Below, piece after piece: positions 16,477 through 26,659 of a DNA stretch of 36,949 bases. The notes under the pieces are model-generated. The model had not been told where the DNA came from, made no database searches, and was given only the letters and a program-made list of their open reading frames with translations. The first letter of the stretch is position 1. Each line of letters begins with the position of its first letter. Origin of the DNA: Weissella confusa. GTDB taxonomy: Bacteria > Bacillota > Bacilli > Lactobacillales > Lactobacillaceae. The DNA lies in the NCBI RefSeq assembly GCF_004766315.1, contig NZ_PVSN01000054.1:1-36949 (forward strand), given 5' to 3'. Position numbers and translations under genes: made by a program.

Positions 16477-16507
16477 AAAAACTCACCAACCAAAGTCAGT
16501 GAGTTCA
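16477..16507 (-). terminator. Terminator of the amino-acid permease gene
   Basis: AACTCACTGAC pairs with GTTGGTGAGTT and is followed by seven T on the minus strand, just after the permease stop codon. Confidence 0.85.
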
Positions 16508-16514
16508 ATCATTT

Positions 16515-17891
16515 TTAAAATTTAATGCCGTACTTCTTGTGGCTGTACCAACCGTAACCAATCGTCCAGGCGATACCACCAAAGGCTGCAATCATATCTG
16601 TCTTGTCCAAGAACAAGGTTCCGAAGATGAACAAGAAGAATGCGAGCGTCAATGGACTAGCAATCTTGTAGAATGGCATCTTGAAGCCATCTTCAATGTA
16701 GTCTGCACTAGCGCGATACTTGCGGTGGGCCAACATAATCAAGCTGTAGATAACCAGCGTAATCGCCGCCGTAGCTGAAGCGAAGAAGTTAAATGCTGAT
16801 TCAAAGATTGGCAATGCGTTGATGATTGGCGTCAACATAATCAAGATTGCTGAGAACAATACCGCACGTGATGGGATTGCCTTCATTGATAGCACCTTGA
16901 AGTATGATTGCCACTTCCCTGTGTTTTCCAAAGCCAAAGCGTAAACGTCACGTCCGGCTGAGTAAATCAACGTATTCAAGGCTGACATCGCTGCTGTCAA
17001 AACCACGAAGTTCAACAACGCTGCTGCCCAGTGAATACCGATTAACTTAAAGATAAACACGAATGGGCTTTGGTTTGATGGCAAGTAATGCCAATCATAA
17101 ATTGACATGATAATCGCCAAGGCACCCACGTAGAAAATCAAGATACGGAATAGCACCGTGTTGATAACCTTTGGCATGACCTCGCGTGGGTTCTTTGTTT
17201 CCGCTGACATCAAACCAACGAATTCAATTCCAACGAACGCGAAGAAGACCATTGGAAATGCTTGCATGAAGCTCATCCCACCATTTGGGAAGAACTTGAA
17301 GTTGTGCGTAATATTACCTAGTGAAACTGGTCCACCATGTGCTCCTGGTGCATTGAAACCAGTCAGCATCATGATGATTCCCGTTGCGATAATACCTAGG
17401 ATGGCAATAATTTTGATTGATGAGAACCAAAACTCTGCTTCACCGAAGAAATTAACTGCGAACAGGTTAACCCCCACCAACAAGATCATCACGATAATTT
17501 CGATTAACCACGCTGGTACATTTGGTAACCAGTATTGGACGTATAACCCAATGGCCGTCAACTCCGCCATGGCTGGCAAAATCAATGTAATCCAGTATGA
17601 CCAACCCACAAAGTGCCCAGCACCCGGACCTAAGTACTTTGACACAAAGGCCACAAATGAGTTGTTGTCCGGATCGGCGTAAAGCAACTCACCGATGGCA
17701 CGCATCATAATATATAGGAAGATTCCTGTTAGTAAGTAAACAAATAGGATTGATGGTCCTGTCAGACTGATTGAGTCTCCGGCTCCCAAGAACAATCCTG
17801 TTCCAATTGTTCCACCAATCGCGATCATTGTCACATGACGCTTAGATAACCCGCGATTTAGCGAATCAGGCGCGGCGTTTTTGTCTGCCAT
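16515..17891 (-). CDS. APC-superfamily amino-acid permease (458 aa)
   Basis: Twelve-helix proton-coupled amino-acid transporter of the AAT group. The hallmark first helix reads HVTMIAIGGTIGTGLFLGAG, followed by GPSILFVYLLTGIF and MMRAIGELL, and later GIEFVGLMSAETKNPREVMP with the conserved Glu and AMSALNTLIYSAGRDVYAL. The length is typical. The substrate cannot be assigned from sequence alone; relatives carry serine, alanine, lysine or aromatic amino acids. The start has GGAGG 8 bases upstream. The gene is monocistronic, with a 267-base upstream region. Confidence 0.9.
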   Translation of the reverse strand: MADKNAAPDSLNRGLSKRHVTMIAIGGTIGTGLFLGAGDSISLTGPSILFVYLLTGIFLYIMMRAIGELLYADPDNNSFVAFVSKYLGPGAGHFVGWSYWITLILPAMAELTAIGLYVQYWLPNVPAWLIEIIVMILLVGVNLFAVNFFGEAEFWFSSIKIIAILGIIATGIIMMLTGFNAPGAHGGPVSLGNITHNFKFFPNGGMSFMQAFPMVFFAFVGIEFVGLMSAETKNPREVMPKVINTVLFRILIFYVGALAIIMSIYDWHYLPSNQSPFVFIFKLIGIHWAAALLNFVVLTAAMSALNTLIYSAGRDVYALALENTGKWQSYFKVLSMKAIPSRAVLFSAILIMLTPIINALPIFESAFNFFASATAAITLVIYSLIMLAHRKYRASADYIEDGFKMPFYKIASPLTLAFFLFIFGTLFLDKTDMIAAFGGIAWTIGYGWYSHKKYGIKF

Positions 17892-17968
17892 GCGCTGCCC
17901 CTCCTCTGAATAAATTTGCTATCATATACAAATTCATTTTCTCTTTTATTCTCTTTTTATTCATCAGC

Positions 17969-17987
17969 CAAAAGGCAAACCCTTTTG
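17969..17987. promoter_or_regulatory. Inverted repeat upstream of the permease, possible operator
   Basis: CAAAAGG and CCTTTTG are separated by five bases, about 75 bases ahead of the permease start. This could be a repressor site. Nothing else stands out between 17892 and 18120. Confidence 0.3.
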
Positions 17988-18120
17988 ACAACGAATAATA
18001 TCATAGCACATCAATGTATTTTTTTGCACTCTTTTTTGAATATTCGTGCATAGTTTTGCGATATATGCATTGTGTGGTGTATATATTCAGAAGAAAAATT
18101 CGAATTTTGATTCGTTTTAC

Positions 18121-18156
18121 AAAAAACATCCAACCGCAAAATGTTGGATGTTTTCT
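18121..18156 (-). terminator. Terminator of the SDR gene
   Basis: On the minus strand, AAAACATCCAAC pairs with GTTGGATGTTTT over a seven-base loop and is followed by T residues. Confidence 0.85.
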
Positions 18157-18158
18157 TT

Positions 18159-18872
18159 TTAGTGTTGTGGATTGTAGTTAACGACTGAACCGTCTTCATT
18201 GATAACTTGACCGTTGTGGTTTTGATCATCAAAGAAGAATGACAAAATCAGTTCAGCGGCATTTTCTGTCGTACGAACGAAGTCACCTTGAATGTGGCCG
18301 TTCAAGTCTGTTGAAACAGCACCTGGCATAACGGCAAAAATCTCAACAGGCATACCTTGTTGCTCGAACTCAAGACCAAAGTCCTTCGTCATCACATTAA
18401 GCGGTGCCTTAGCAGCCATGTAACCAAGCGGGTGCCACCACTTACCTGGCTCAATTGGCGTTGAAACGTTAATAATCGTACCATTGTTCTTTTGTAGTAC
18501 TGGAAAAAGTCCCTTCGTCAACTCGTATGGTCCGATGAAATCGACCTTATAGATATCAAGCAACTCTTGTGCTTCGAACTCCCATGCCGTACGTTCCATA
18601 TCACCTGAAATACCGGCATTGTTGATCAACAAATCCAATCCGTTGTAGTTCGCGTTGATGTTTGCTACTGCTTCATGGATGCTATCCAAGTTAGCAACAT
18701 CAATCAACAACAATTCTGCATTACCAAATGCTTGCAACTCGCTCACAGCAGCTGCACCACGCTCGGCGTCACGTGCGCCAACCAATACGGTGTAGCCCTT
18801 CTGTAGCAATTGCGTTGTAATCGCATAACCGATTCCCTTGTTTGCACCAGTAACCAAAGCTGTCTTAGCCAT
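18159..18872 (-). CDS. Short-chain dehydrogenase/reductase (237 aa)
   Basis: Classical SDR with a Rossmann fold. TGANKGIGYA near residues 8-17 binds NAD(P), LLINNAGISG is the NNAG motif, and NVSTPIEPG with YMAAK supplies the catalytic Ser-Tyr-Lys. The Arg in VGARDAERG suggests a preference for NADPH. The length is normal and all core motifs are present, so it is probably an active carbonyl or alcohol oxidoreductase. The substrate is unknown. The start has AAGGA 9 bases upstream. The gene is monocistronic. Confidence 0.92.
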   Translation of the reverse strand: MAKTALVTGANKGIGYAITTQLLQKGYTVLVGARDAERGAAAVSELQAFGNAELLLIDVANLDSIHEAVANINANYNGLDLLINNAGISGDMERTAWEFEAQELLDIYKVDFIGPYELTKGLFPVLQKNNGTIINVSTPIEPGKWWHPLGYMAAKAPLNVMTKDFGLEFEQQGMPVEIFAVMPGAVSTDLNGHIQGDFVRTTENAAELILSFFFDDQNHNGQVINEDGSVVNYNPQH

Positions 18873-18992
18873 TAATAATTTTCCTTCTTTCTTTAAAGCT
18901 CCATTATTATATAGCCGCGACTGACAAAAAGTAAGGTCTTGAAATTATTAAAAACCTGCTCTGACTGGCCTATTTATTCGTCGGTTAGCCTC

Positions 18993-19526
18993 TTAGCGAC
19001 GTCCGATTTGTCCACGTACTAGCGCATCATCATATGACTTCGCCAAGTTCATTGGAATCGTCATTAGGAATTCGGCCATATCAGATAGATTAACACCTAC
19101 CATAACAACACGACGCTTGCGGCTTTGCAAACGGTGCTCAACAACCGTGTATAGCATTTGTTCATCACGTGTACGTGGTGCAAGTTGAATTGCTGATGTG
19201 GTTGGAATCGATGCAATACGTTCTTCACCATCATCTAGCTCGTTAAAGTAGCTCGCTGTTTCAGTCAAATCAACCGGCACCTTGAAACGCAATTCCAACT
19301 CGTCCCCATTGTATGAGACCTGAACCGTGTGCAACTCAAACACACCAGTCCCATCCAAATCATCATTCAACTCATCGACCAATGGACGAATCTCAGTCAT
19401 CAATTCACGATTGAAAAACTTCTCAGCGCTTTCCGTCGTCCCTTGCCCACTCATTTGATAGCCCACATAGGGATCTTCGTGCTCTGTCAAAATATTATCG
19501 ACGACGTGATTAATGTCAAACTTCAT
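18993..19526 (-). CDS. Conserved-looking hypothetical protein (177 aa)
   Basis: Not recognised. It is a soluble, acidic protein with no membrane segment or signal peptide. Its features include LHTVQVSYNGDELELRFKVP, which looks like paired beta strands, a Ser/Thr stretch ASIPTTSAIQL and a basic C-terminal third (HRLQSRKRRVVMVGVN). I chose ATG 19526; a longer frame to 19571 would begin inside the end of the upstream gene. It follows the prolyl-tRNA editing gene by about 20 bases, so they probably share a transcript. Domain identity would need a profile search. Confidence 0.6.
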   Translation of the reverse strand: MKFDINHVVDNILTEHEDPYVGYQMSGQGTTESAEKFFNRELMTEIRPLVDELNDDLDGTGVFELHTVQVSYNGDELELRFKVPVDLTETASYFNELDDGEERIASIPTTSAIQLAPRTRDEQMLYTVVEHRLQSRKRRVVMVGVNLSDMAEFLMTIPMNLAKSYDDALVRGQIGRR

Positions 19527-19545
19527 ATCTTTTCTCTTTCTTAAT

Positions 19546-20034
19546 TTATAAGGCAACGATGCTTGGTTCAAAGCCCATTTCTTGAACGAATTTCATAACA
19601 TCGCCAGTTTTGATAAACCATGTTTGTGTATTGTCATTGGGATGAAAAACAAGCGTTTCCGTTGAAACTATCTGTTTATCAAAATAGACATGAACATCAT
19701 GATCAACATTATTCAGTAACCCAAAGATAGAAACACTCCCCGGCGTTACGCCAAGCTTGAGCTTTAGTCGCTCTGGTGACGCCATGCTAAGACGTGTCGA
19801 CTGGACTGTTGATTGGAATTTCTTCAAATCCAGTCGCGCGCTATCAGACATAACGACTAAATAATACTCGGTTTTATTACTGTTATTAAGGAGCAACGTC
19901 TTTGTCCACGTTCCCGCATATCCTGCAATCAATTTATCAGCTTCTTCGGTGGTGAATACTGGCGGATGTTCAACGCTAGTGTAACCAATACCTAGCGATT
20001 TAAGTTTCTGAGTAACTTGTTCAATTGGCGTCAT
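19546..20034 (-). CDS. YbaK/ProX-family prolyl-tRNA deacylase-like protein (162 aa)
   Basis: Member of the aminoacyl-tRNA editing family that removes wrongly attached amino acids such as Ala or Cys from tRNA-Pro. The family pattern is visible in YTSVEHPPVFTTEEAD, the lysine in WTKTLLLNN, ARLDLKKF and GVTPGSVSIFGLLNN. The length is normal for stand-alone ProX proteins. I chose ATG 20034 (AAAGGAA 7 bases upstream) over the longer frame to 20142, which crosses AT-rich leader sequence. It is probably co-transcribed with the hypothetical gene downstream. Confidence 0.88.
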   Translation of the reverse strand: MTPIEQVTQKLKSLGIGYTSVEHPPVFTTEEADKLIAGYAGTWTKTLLLNNSNKTEYYLVVMSDSARLDLKKFQSTVQSTRLSMASPERLKLKLGVTPGSVSIFGLLNNVDHDVHVYFDKQIVSTETLVFHPNDNTQTWFIKTGDVMKFVQEMGFEPSIVAL

Positions 20035-20129
20035 ATTGGATTCCTTTAGTTTTTGCTTGATATGGTTAGTTCGTTGGATTTTTAAATTATCCCTATTATA
20101 CAGTTCCCAGTCATTAAGTAGTAAATACA

Positions 20130-20163
20130 AAAAAACACCCAACCAAGGTTGAGTGTTTTTTCA
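20130..20163. terminator. Terminator after rpmE2
   Basis: AAAAAACACTCAACC and GGTTGGGTGTTTTTTT form a stem with A and T runs on both sides. It ends the rpmE2 transcript on the minus strand and is symmetric enough to act in both directions. Confidence 0.85.
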
Positions 20164-20181
20164 GTATTGAATCGCTTAAAA

Positions 20182-20424
20182 TTAAGCCAAACCGTACTTC
20201 TTGTTGAACTTGTCGACCGCACCATCGGCAGTAGTAAACTTTTGCTTACCAGTGTAGAATGGGTGTGAATCTGACGTAACTTCAACACGGATCATTGGGT
20301 ACGTAGCACCTTCGAACTCGATCGTCTCGTTTGAAGTACGAGTTGAACCAGTCAAAAGCTTGTAACCAGTAGTTGAATCAACGAAAACCACTTGGTGGTA
20401 ATCTGGGTGAATATCAGCCTTCAT
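20182..20424 (-). CDS. rpmE2: 50S ribosomal protein L31 type B
   Basis: Ribosomal protein of the large subunit, 80 aa. [31 protein letters not shown] and [11 protein letters not shown] are the L31 signatures. None of the four zinc cysteines of type A L31 is present, so this is the zinc-independent B form that many Firmicutes use under zinc limitation. The ribosome-binding site GGAG lies 8 bases upstream. It is monocistronic, with its own terminator. I saw no clear Zur site upstream. Confidence 0.97.
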   Translation of the reverse strand: MKADIHPDYHQVVFVDSTTGYKLLTGSTRTSNETIEFEGATYPMIRVEVTSDSHPFYTGKQKFTTADGAVDKFNKKYGLA

Positions 20425-20549
20425 CGTGTTTCTCCTTATCGCCCTAGTACATTGCGTACCAGAGTCAGTTTATTTAACCTGAATATAATACCATAACTTC
20501 GAAGAGAATGGTAGTCTCTCAACCAAAGAAATTTGCAGAATATTCACAA

Positions 20550-22400
20550 TTAGTGATTAGCACCCTTTGCAAATTCTGTATCATCTTCAGCCTTAAGCAC
20601 CGCCATAAAGGCTTCTTGTGGCACATCAACCGTACCAACTGCCTTCATGCGCTTCTTTCCACGCTTTTGCTTATCCAACAACTTGGCACGACGGTCAGGG
20701 TCACCCGTGTGAATCTTTGAGGTAACGTCCTTACGGTACGCCTTAATCGTTGAACGTGAGACAATCTTTGAACCAATTGCAGCTTGCACTGGAATTTCAA
20801 AGTTACGACGTGGGATGATTTGCTTCAACTTAGCCGTAATAATACGTGAACGCTCTTGAGCAAAATCCTTGTGCACGATAAAGCTCAAGGCATCGACCTT
20901 ATCACCGTTCAACAAGATATCAATCTTAACCAAGTCAGACTTGCGGTAACCTGAAATCTCGTAATCCAATGAAGCGTAACCACGCGTGTTTGACTTCAAC
21001 TTATCGAAGAAGTCAAAGATGATTTCTGACAATGGAATGTAGTACTTCACGTTAACACGGTTTTGGTCCAAGTAATCCATCGTATCGAATTCGCCACGCT
21101 TTTGTTGTGCCAATTCCATAACTGCCCCAACGTATTCGTTAGGCACCATGATTTGTGCGTGTACGTATGGTTCTTCAATCCACTTGATGGCACTAGCTTC
21201 AGGCAACTCTGATGGGTTAGCCACTTCAACCATTTCACCGTCCGTCGTGTACGCGTGGTACGTTACAGATGGTGCCGTCGTGATCAATTCCATATCGAAT
21301 TCACGTTCAAGACGCTCTTGCACAACGTCCATGTGCAACAAGCCCAAGAAACCAGTACGGAAACCGAATCCCAATGCTTGTGACGTTTCAGGCTCGAATT
21401 CCAATGACGCATCGTTCAATTGCAACTTTTCAAGCGCTTCACGCAAGTCGTTGTACTTTGAGTTATCCGTTGGGTACAAACCTGAGTAAACCATCGGCGT
21501 CATTGGTTGGTAACCTGGCAACGCTTCAGCTGCTGGGTTCTTAACTGACGTAATCGTATCACCAGGGCGTGCGTCACGAATGTTCTTGATTGAGGCGGCA
21601 ACATAACCAATATCACCAGCCATCAAGAAATCACGCTTCACAGGGTGTGGTGAGTTCACACCAACTTCTGTGATTTCGTATTCAGCACCTGAGTTCATGA
21701 AGCGAATCTTATCACCCGGCTTCATAACCCCTTCCTTCACACGAACGGTCAAAATAACACCCTTGTATGAATCGTAGGCTGAGTCAAAAATCAACGCTTG
21801 CAATGGCGCTTCCAAATCACCCTCTGGTGCAGGAATCTTGGCCACGATTTGCTCAAGCAATTCTGGAATACCAATACCTTGCTTAGCTGATGCCAAAACG
21901 GCTTCAGATGCATCAATACCGATCACATCTTCGATTTCAGCACGGACAGCCTCCGGATCAGCGGCTGGTAAGTCAATCTTGTTGATCAATGGCAAGATTT
22001 CCAAGTCATTTTCCAACGCCAAGTAAACGTTTGCCAACGTTTGGGCTTCAACACCTTGGGCGGCGTCAACAACCAAAATCGCACCATCAGCCGCAGCCAA
22101 TGAACGAGACACTTCATAAGAGAAGTCGACGTGACCTGGTGTATCAACCAAGTGGAAGATGTACGTCTCGCCGTCGTTCGCCTTGTAGTGAACTTCAACC
22201 GCGTTCATCTTAATTGTGATACCACGTTCACGTTCCAAATCCATCGTGTCGAGCAATTGATTTTGCATCTCACGTTCAGTAACCGTGTGCGTTGCTTCCA
22301 GAATACGATCTGAAATCGTCGACTTACCGTGGTCAATGTGAGCCACAATACTAAAGTTACGAATGTGAGATTGGCGCGCCTTCATTTCTTGAATGTCCAT
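20550..22400 (-). CDS. lepA: Elongation factor 4 (LepA GTPase)
   Basis: Ribosome-associated translational GTPase implicated in back-translocation or 30S biogenesis. G1 is AHIDHGKST near residue 20, followed by the switch region [11 protein letters not shown]3 [13 protein letters not shown]4 NKIDLP and G5 ASAKQGIG. The LepA-specific C-terminus ([34 protein letters not shown]) is complete at 616 aa. The start has AGGAG 8 bases upstream, and a TATAAT lies at 22449-22444. The gene is intact. Confidence 0.98.
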   Translation of the reverse strand: MDIQEMKARQSHIRNFSIVAHIDHGKSTISDRILEATHTVTEREMQNQLLDTMDLERERGITIKMNAVEVHYKANDGETYIFHLVDTPGHVDFSYEVSRSLAAADGAILVVDAAQGVEAQTLANVYLALENDLEILPLINKIDLPAADPEAVRAEIEDVIGIDASEAVLASAKQGIGIPELLEQIVAKIPAPEGDLEAPLQALIFDSAYDSYKGVILTVRVKEGVMKPGDKIRFMNSGAEYEITEVGVNSPHPVKRDFLMAGDIGYVAASIKNIRDARPGDTITSVKNPAAEALPGYQPMTPMVYSGLYPTDNSKYNDLREALEKLQLNDASLEFEPETSQALGFGFRTGFLGLLHMDVVQERLEREFDMELITTAPSVTYHAYTTDGEMVEVANPSELPEASAIKWIEEPYVHAQIMVPNEYVGAVMELAQQKRGEFDTMDYLDQNRVNVKYYIPLSEIIFDFFDKLKSNTRGYASLDYEISGYRKSDLVKIDILLNGDKVDALSFIVHKDFAQERSRIITAKLKQIIPRRNFEIPVQAAIGSKIVSRSTIKAYRKDVTSKIHTGDPDRRAKLLDKQKRGKKRMKAVGTVDVPQEAFMAVLKAEDDTEFAKGANH

Positions 22401-22443
22401 TATTTATCGCGCTCCTATTCTGTCTAATTTTTCTGTCCCTACC

Positions 22444-22449
22444 ATTATA
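22444..22449 (-). promoter_or_regulatory. -10 element of the lepA promoter
   Basis: A perfect TATAAT lies about 45 bases upstream of the lepA start, just past the terminator of the upstream operon. The -35 region is poor (TCGTCA-like), so activity is uncertain. Confidence 0.45.
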
Positions 22450-22476
22450 CAGGGTATTTCGGCGCCTGACGATAGT

Positions 22477-22508
22477 AAAAAGAGACCAATCCGCGCAGAT
22501 TAGCCCCT
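22477..22508 (-). terminator. Terminator of the aldo/keto reductase - small membrane protein operon
   Basis: On the minus strand, GGCTAATC pairs with GATTGGTC over a short GC loop and is followed by five T. Confidence 0.8.
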
Positions 22509-22514
22509 TTCACC

Positions 22515-22649
22515 TTACTTCTTGGTCACGTCCTTAAATTCGCCTTCCAAGACTTGTGCCTTGTTACGCATTTCATGGTCGTGACGTGCCTTGCGTGATT
22601 GCGTGTACACAAACAGTCCGACCAAAATCAAAATAATCAAAAACCACAT
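22515..22649 (-). CDS. Small single-pass membrane protein (44 aa)
   Basis: The frame starts at ATG 22649 with AGGAGA 7 bases upstream and ends in TAA just before a terminator. It encodes one N-terminal membrane helix (MWFLIILILVGLFVYTQ) and a charged tail (SRKARHDHEMRNKAQ). It sits 10 bases after the aldo/keto reductase stop, so it is the second gene of that operon. Good start signals, coding-like codon choice and position argue that it is real. No family recognised. Confidence 0.75.
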   Translation of the reverse strand: MWFLIILILVGLFVYTQSRKARHDHEMRNKAQVLEGEFKDVTKK

Positions 22650-22659
22650 ACTACTTCTC

Positions 22660-23514
22660 CTAGTGTGTTACGGTCCAATTCAACATCTTTTGCACATGGG
22701 CAACATCGGGATCATCTGATCCGCCAAACAACGTTTCACCCGTATTCATCGTGGCAATTTGTGCCATTTCGTCGTCTGTTAATTCAAAATCAAATACATC
22801 CAAATTAGAGGCCATTCGCGCTGGCTTCATTGACTTTGGAATTGTGCTAATACCTCGTTGAAGCAGCCAACGCAAAATAACGTGACCCACTTCTTTACCG
22901 TGGTTCTCAGCAATCTTAGTCAAAATTGGTGAATGGAATACATCATGCATCCCCTCCGCAAACGGTGCCCACGCTTCAACCAAGATGCCTCGTTCTTGGA
23001 AGTACGCCACCTTATCTGCTTGTTGGTGGAAAGGATGGTTTTCAATTTGGTTCACCATTGGCGCGATGTCGTTCAATGCCACAAATTGCGTCATCAACGC
23101 TGGCGAGAAATTCGACACACCAATTGCACGAATACGACCGGCTTTGTAATCTTCTTCTAGCGCACGCCAAGCACCCCAGATGTCCCCAATTGGGTGGTGC
23201 AACAACACCAAATCCAAGTAATCAGTTTCCAGCAATTCTAATGAACGTTCGACAGAAGCCTTTGCTCCCTCGTAGCTCATGTCTTGCACCCAAACCTTGG
23301 TTGTCAAAAACAAGTCACGACGGTCAACATCACTTTCGGCAATTGCGCGACCAATATCGCCTTCATTGTCATAAATCACAGCTGTATCAATCATGCGATA
23401 GCCGGTCGCAATGGCATCCTTTACTGCTTGGGTAGCGTCAGCGCCTTGCACTTGCGCAACACCGTACCCAAGTACCGGCATCTTCACCCCATTTACTAAT
23501 GTTCGAAACTCCAT
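22660..23514 (-). CDS. Aldo/keto reductase (284 aa)
   Basis: NADPH-dependent reductase with a TIM-barrel fold. All four catalytic residues are in place: Asp and Tyr in GYRMIDTAVIYDNE, Lys in FLTTKVWVQD and His in LVLLHHPIGD. GVSNFSPALM and the C-terminal cofactor motif ISTIPKSMKPARMASNLD are present. It resembles the 2,5-diketo-gluconate reductase group, which reduces small aldehydes and ketones. The start has GAGG 8 bases upstream. It is followed closely by the 44-aa membrane protein gene. Confidence 0.95.
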   Translation of the reverse strand: MEFRTLVNGVKMPVLGYGVAQVQGADATQAVKDAIATGYRMIDTAVIYDNEGDIGRAIAESDVDRRDLFLTTKVWVQDMSYEGAKASVERSLELLETDYLDLVLLHHPIGDIWGAWRALEEDYKAGRIRAIGVSNFSPALMTQFVALNDIAPMVNQIENHPFHQQADKVAYFQERGILVEAWAPFAEGMHDVFHSPILTKIAENHGKEVGHVILRWLLQRGISTIPKSMKPARMASNLDVFDFELTDDEMAQIATMNTGETLFGGSDDPDVAHVQKMLNWTVTH

Positions 23515-23567
23515 TTTTATTGCCTCGTTATCTTATCCGTTAATACCCTGTATTATACGCTTCTACA

Positions 23568-23599
23568 ATGAAAAAACACGGCAAATTGCCGTGTTTTTG
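23568..23599 (-). terminator. Terminator of cardiolipin synthase
   Basis: AAAAACACGGCAA and TTGCCGTGTTTTTT make a near-perfect stem with a tiny loop directly after the cls stop codon. Confidence 0.9.
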
Positions 23600-23600
23600 T

Positions 23601-25046
23601 TTACAAAATTGGCGTCAGCAAACGTGAGAACATTTGCTTAAACTTACGCCATCCTGATTGGTTATCGAAGTATTGACGGGTCAAACGCGTTGAAACCCGC
23701 AAATCCTTTTCAAAAATCTGATTCATTTCCGCAGCCAATCGACGGCTGTACATAAAGGCATTCACTTCAAAGTTCAAAGCGAATGAACGAATATCCATGT
23801 TGGCACTACCGACCGAAACAATCTTATCGTCAATCACCAACGTCTTAGCGTGCAAGAATCCCTTGTCGTACGTGTAGACTTCGGCGCCCGCTCGGACCAT
23901 CGCACGCGCATAGTATTCCGTCGCACGATAGACAAACTGGTGATCCGGCATACTTGGAATCATGATGCGTACCTTCACCCCTGAACGAGCGGCCACAGAT
24001 AGCACATCCATAATCGCTTGGTTCGGAATAAAGTATGGCGATTGAATCGTGATACTTTCACGGGCAATCGCAATCATATGCAAGTACCCTTGATAAATTT
24101 GCTTTGAATCCGACTCTGGTCCTGATGATACAATCTGCATCGCAACATCCCCAGCTTGCGTACTGTCTGGGAAATAATCATCACTAAACTGCAACTTTTC
24201 TTCCGTTGTCGTTGCATTCCAATCCATGAAGAAGCGACTTTGCATCGCCAATACTGCGTCACCTTCAACACGCAAATGCGTATCACGCCAGTAACCGAAC
24301 TTCTTTTTCTTGCCCAGATATTGGTCACCCACGTTAAAGCCACCAATGTAACTGATATTACCGTCAATAATCACTAGCTTGCGGTGATCGTGATTGTTCA
24401 CGCGGAATGAAAACGGCTGCCAATCATGAATCAAAAATGTTTCAATTTGGCCACCAGCTTCATGCAAGCGCTTGAACATCTTCTTGTGGCGACCACCTGA
24501 CCCCCACATGTCATAAATGACACGAACACGCACACCTTCAGCTGCTTTCTTCGTCAACAAATCAACTAGTTGATTTCCGATTTCATCATCATAAATCGTA
24601 TAGTACTCAACATTCACGTGATGCTTGGCCTGTTCGATATCCGCAAACAATTGCGCAAATTTGTCTTTACCATCCGTGATAACTGAGACATGATTTTCAT
24701 TTGTAAAAATCGCTTGTTCATTATTCAAGAACAAACGAACAAACGTTTGTTCTTCTTGATAATCGGCTGTGGCAATGTGTACCATTTGCTTCTTTTGCTT
24801 CTTCGCAATGCGGTCAATACCCATGACACGTTGCGTTCGAATGTCAAAAATACGCTTATTTGATAGCTTACGCCCAAAGAAGAAATAGAACGCAAAACCA
24901 AAAACTGGGAACAATAACAGCACCAGCATCCAAGCCCAAACCGTCGTAATATCACGGTTTCGATCACGGAAAACCGTGACAATCGCTCCTAACGTATTCG
25001 CGATTAACAAGACGATTAGCGCAGTATTTATCCAATGTTCAATCAT
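23601..25046 (-). CDS. cls: Cardiolipin synthase (phospholipase D family, 481 aa)
   Basis: Joins two phosphatidylglycerol molecules into cardiolipin at the membrane. Two N-terminal membrane helices (WINTALIVLLIANTLGAIV and WAWMLVLLLFPVFGFAFYFF) are followed by two PLD units with HKD motifs: HDHRKLVIIDG with GGFNVGDQYLG near 225, and LHAKTLVIDD with GSANMDIRSF near 400. All catalytic His, Lys and Asp residues are present and the length is normal. It is monocistronic, with a terminator. Lactic acid bacteria often carry two cls genes; which this corresponds to cannot be told. Confidence 0.95.
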   Translation of the reverse strand: MIEHWINTALIVLLIANTLGAIVTVFRDRNRDITTVWAWMLVLLLFPVFGFAFYFFFGRKLSNKRIFDIRTQRVMGIDRIAKKQKKQMVHIATADYQEEQTFVRLFLNNEQAIFTNENHVSVITDGKDKFAQLFADIEQAKHHVNVEYYTIYDDEIGNQLVDLLTKKAAEGVRVRVIYDMWGSGGRHKKMFKRLHEAGGQIETFLIHDWQPFSFRVNNHDHRKLVIIDGNISYIGGFNVGDQYLGKKKKFGYWRDTHLRVEGDAVLAMQSRFFMDWNATTTEEKLQFSDDYFPDSTQAGDVAMQIVSSGPESDSKQIYQGYLHMIAIARESITIQSPYFIPNQAIMDVLSVAARSGVKVRIMIPSMPDHQFVYRATEYYARAMVRAGAEVYTYDKGFLHAKTLVIDDKIVSVGSANMDIRSFALNFEVNAFMYSRRLAAEMNQIFEKDLRVSTRLTRQYFDNQSGWRKFKQMFSRLLTPIL

Positions 25047-25108
25047 TTGCTAATCCCCACTTTCCTACCTACTCACAATCGTACGTCTATTGTAGCAGTA
25101 CAATCGAC

Positions 25109-25137
25109 AAAAAAACCAGTGCCATCACGCACTGGTT
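25109..25137 (-). terminator. Terminator of the ABC exporter operon
   Basis: On the minus strand, AACCAGTGC pairs with GCACTGGTT over a short loop and is followed by seven T, about 30 bases past the last ABC stop codon. Confidence 0.85.
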
Positions 25138-25165
25138 ACAGTTTCATCGAAATCTTAACATGATG

Positions 25166-26653
25166 TTAGCCAACATTTTCAGCAAATTGCGAATTATACA
25201 ACTTTGCATAAGCGCCATTTGCAGCCAACAAGTCATCATGCTTACCACGTTCAACGATATTACCGTGTTCCATTACTAAAATCTGGTCGGCATAACGAAT
25301 CGTTGATAAACGGTGAGCCACAACGAAACTGGTACGACCGGCCATCAAACGTGCCATCGCGTCTTGAATCATCCGTTCCGTACGCGTATCAACTGAACTC
25401 GTCGCTTCGGCCAGAATCAAAATTTCCGGATCAGCCACAAAGGCACGGGCAATAGTTAGCAATTGACGCTGCCCTTGCGAAATATTCGTTGCTTCCTCAT
25501 TCAATACCGTATCATAGCCATCCGGTAACGTCTTAATGAAGTCGTCCGCGTGGGCCATCTTGGCTGCCTCGTAGATGAAGTCATCCGTCGCATCCAAACG
25601 ACCATAACGCAAATTATCCATAATCGTTCCCGAGAACAACCACGTTTCCTGGAGCACCATCGCAAAGTGATGACGCAAGGATTGGCGACTCATCGACTTC
25701 GTGTCTAAGCCACGCAGACGAATTGTCCCTGACGTCGTATCATAAAAACGTTCCAACAGGTTAATCATCGTTGACTTACCCGCCCCAGTTGGACCAACAA
25801 TTGCGACCATTTCACCCGGCTTCACCGACATATTATAATCAGTCATCAACGGCTGATCAGGTACATAACTAAAGGCGACATTTTCAAAGATAACCAGGTC
25901 ATCTGTTTCAATTGGTTCAACCGGCTCTGGGTTGTCCATCTCAGGCTCATCCAGCACTTCAAAAATACGTTCAGCTGATGCCACTGTTGCCTGAATGGTA
26001 TTCGTTAAGTTAGCAATCTGAGTGATTGGCTGACTAAACTGATTCGTGTACTGCAACATCGCCTGGACATCACCCAAGCTGACTGAACCTGACGCCACCT
26101 TAATGCCACCAATTACAGCCATCGCAAGGTAATCCAAATTATTGACGAAACGCATCGATGGGAAAATCAACGTCGAAACGAACTGCGCTTTCCAGGCCGA
26201 CTTATAATACGTTTCGTTTTGTGCATCAAAATCAACCATGACGTTCTTTTCTTGATTAAACGTCTTTACCACCGTGTGACCGGCAAACGTTTCTTCTACT
26301 TGGTCATTCAGCAAACCAAGTGACGCCTGCTGACGGGCAAAGAAACGCTGTGACAACGGCGCAATTGTCCGCACGATTAACAATGAAATTGGGACTGTCG
26401 CAAATGCGACCAATGACAATTGCCAGCTAATTGTCAGCATAAAGTAAATTACACCGACGAATGTCAAAGCTGATGTCACCAACTGAATCAGTGACTGATT
26501 TAGCGTTCCTGAGATGTTATCCATGTCGTTAACAACACGTGACATGATGTCCCCGTTTTGGTGGGTATCATAATACGACACCGGCAACTTCGTCATTTTC
26601 ACTTTGAAATCTTGACGCAATTGATAGACCGTACGTTGCGCAATTCGAGTCAT
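25166..26653 (-). pseudogene. ABC exporter, consensus-site half, C-terminal piece after a premature stop
   Basis: Most of the second half-transporter: membrane helices 2-6 and the ATPase domain. Walker A IVGPTGAGKST, Q-loop MVLQETWLF, signature NISQGQRQLLTIARAF and H-loop VVAHRLSTIRYAD are intact. The Walker B segment reads ILILAEATSSVDTRTE, with GCC (Ala, 25409-25411) where Asp is almost invariant. The frame is separated from its N-terminus by an in-frame TAA (26660-26662). The ATG at 26653 is internal to the family and has no ribosome-binding site. Relatives are the TM288/BmrD/LmrD-like partners in heterodimeric multidrug exporters. With a stop and a catalytic change, this subunit should be non-functional. 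Confidence 0.88.
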
Positions 26654-26659
26654 AATCCA

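Noticed and set aside
17158-17682. 174-codon plus-strand frame inside the permease gene
   Set aside because: It is complementary to conserved membrane helices of the permease, with no ribosome-binding site.
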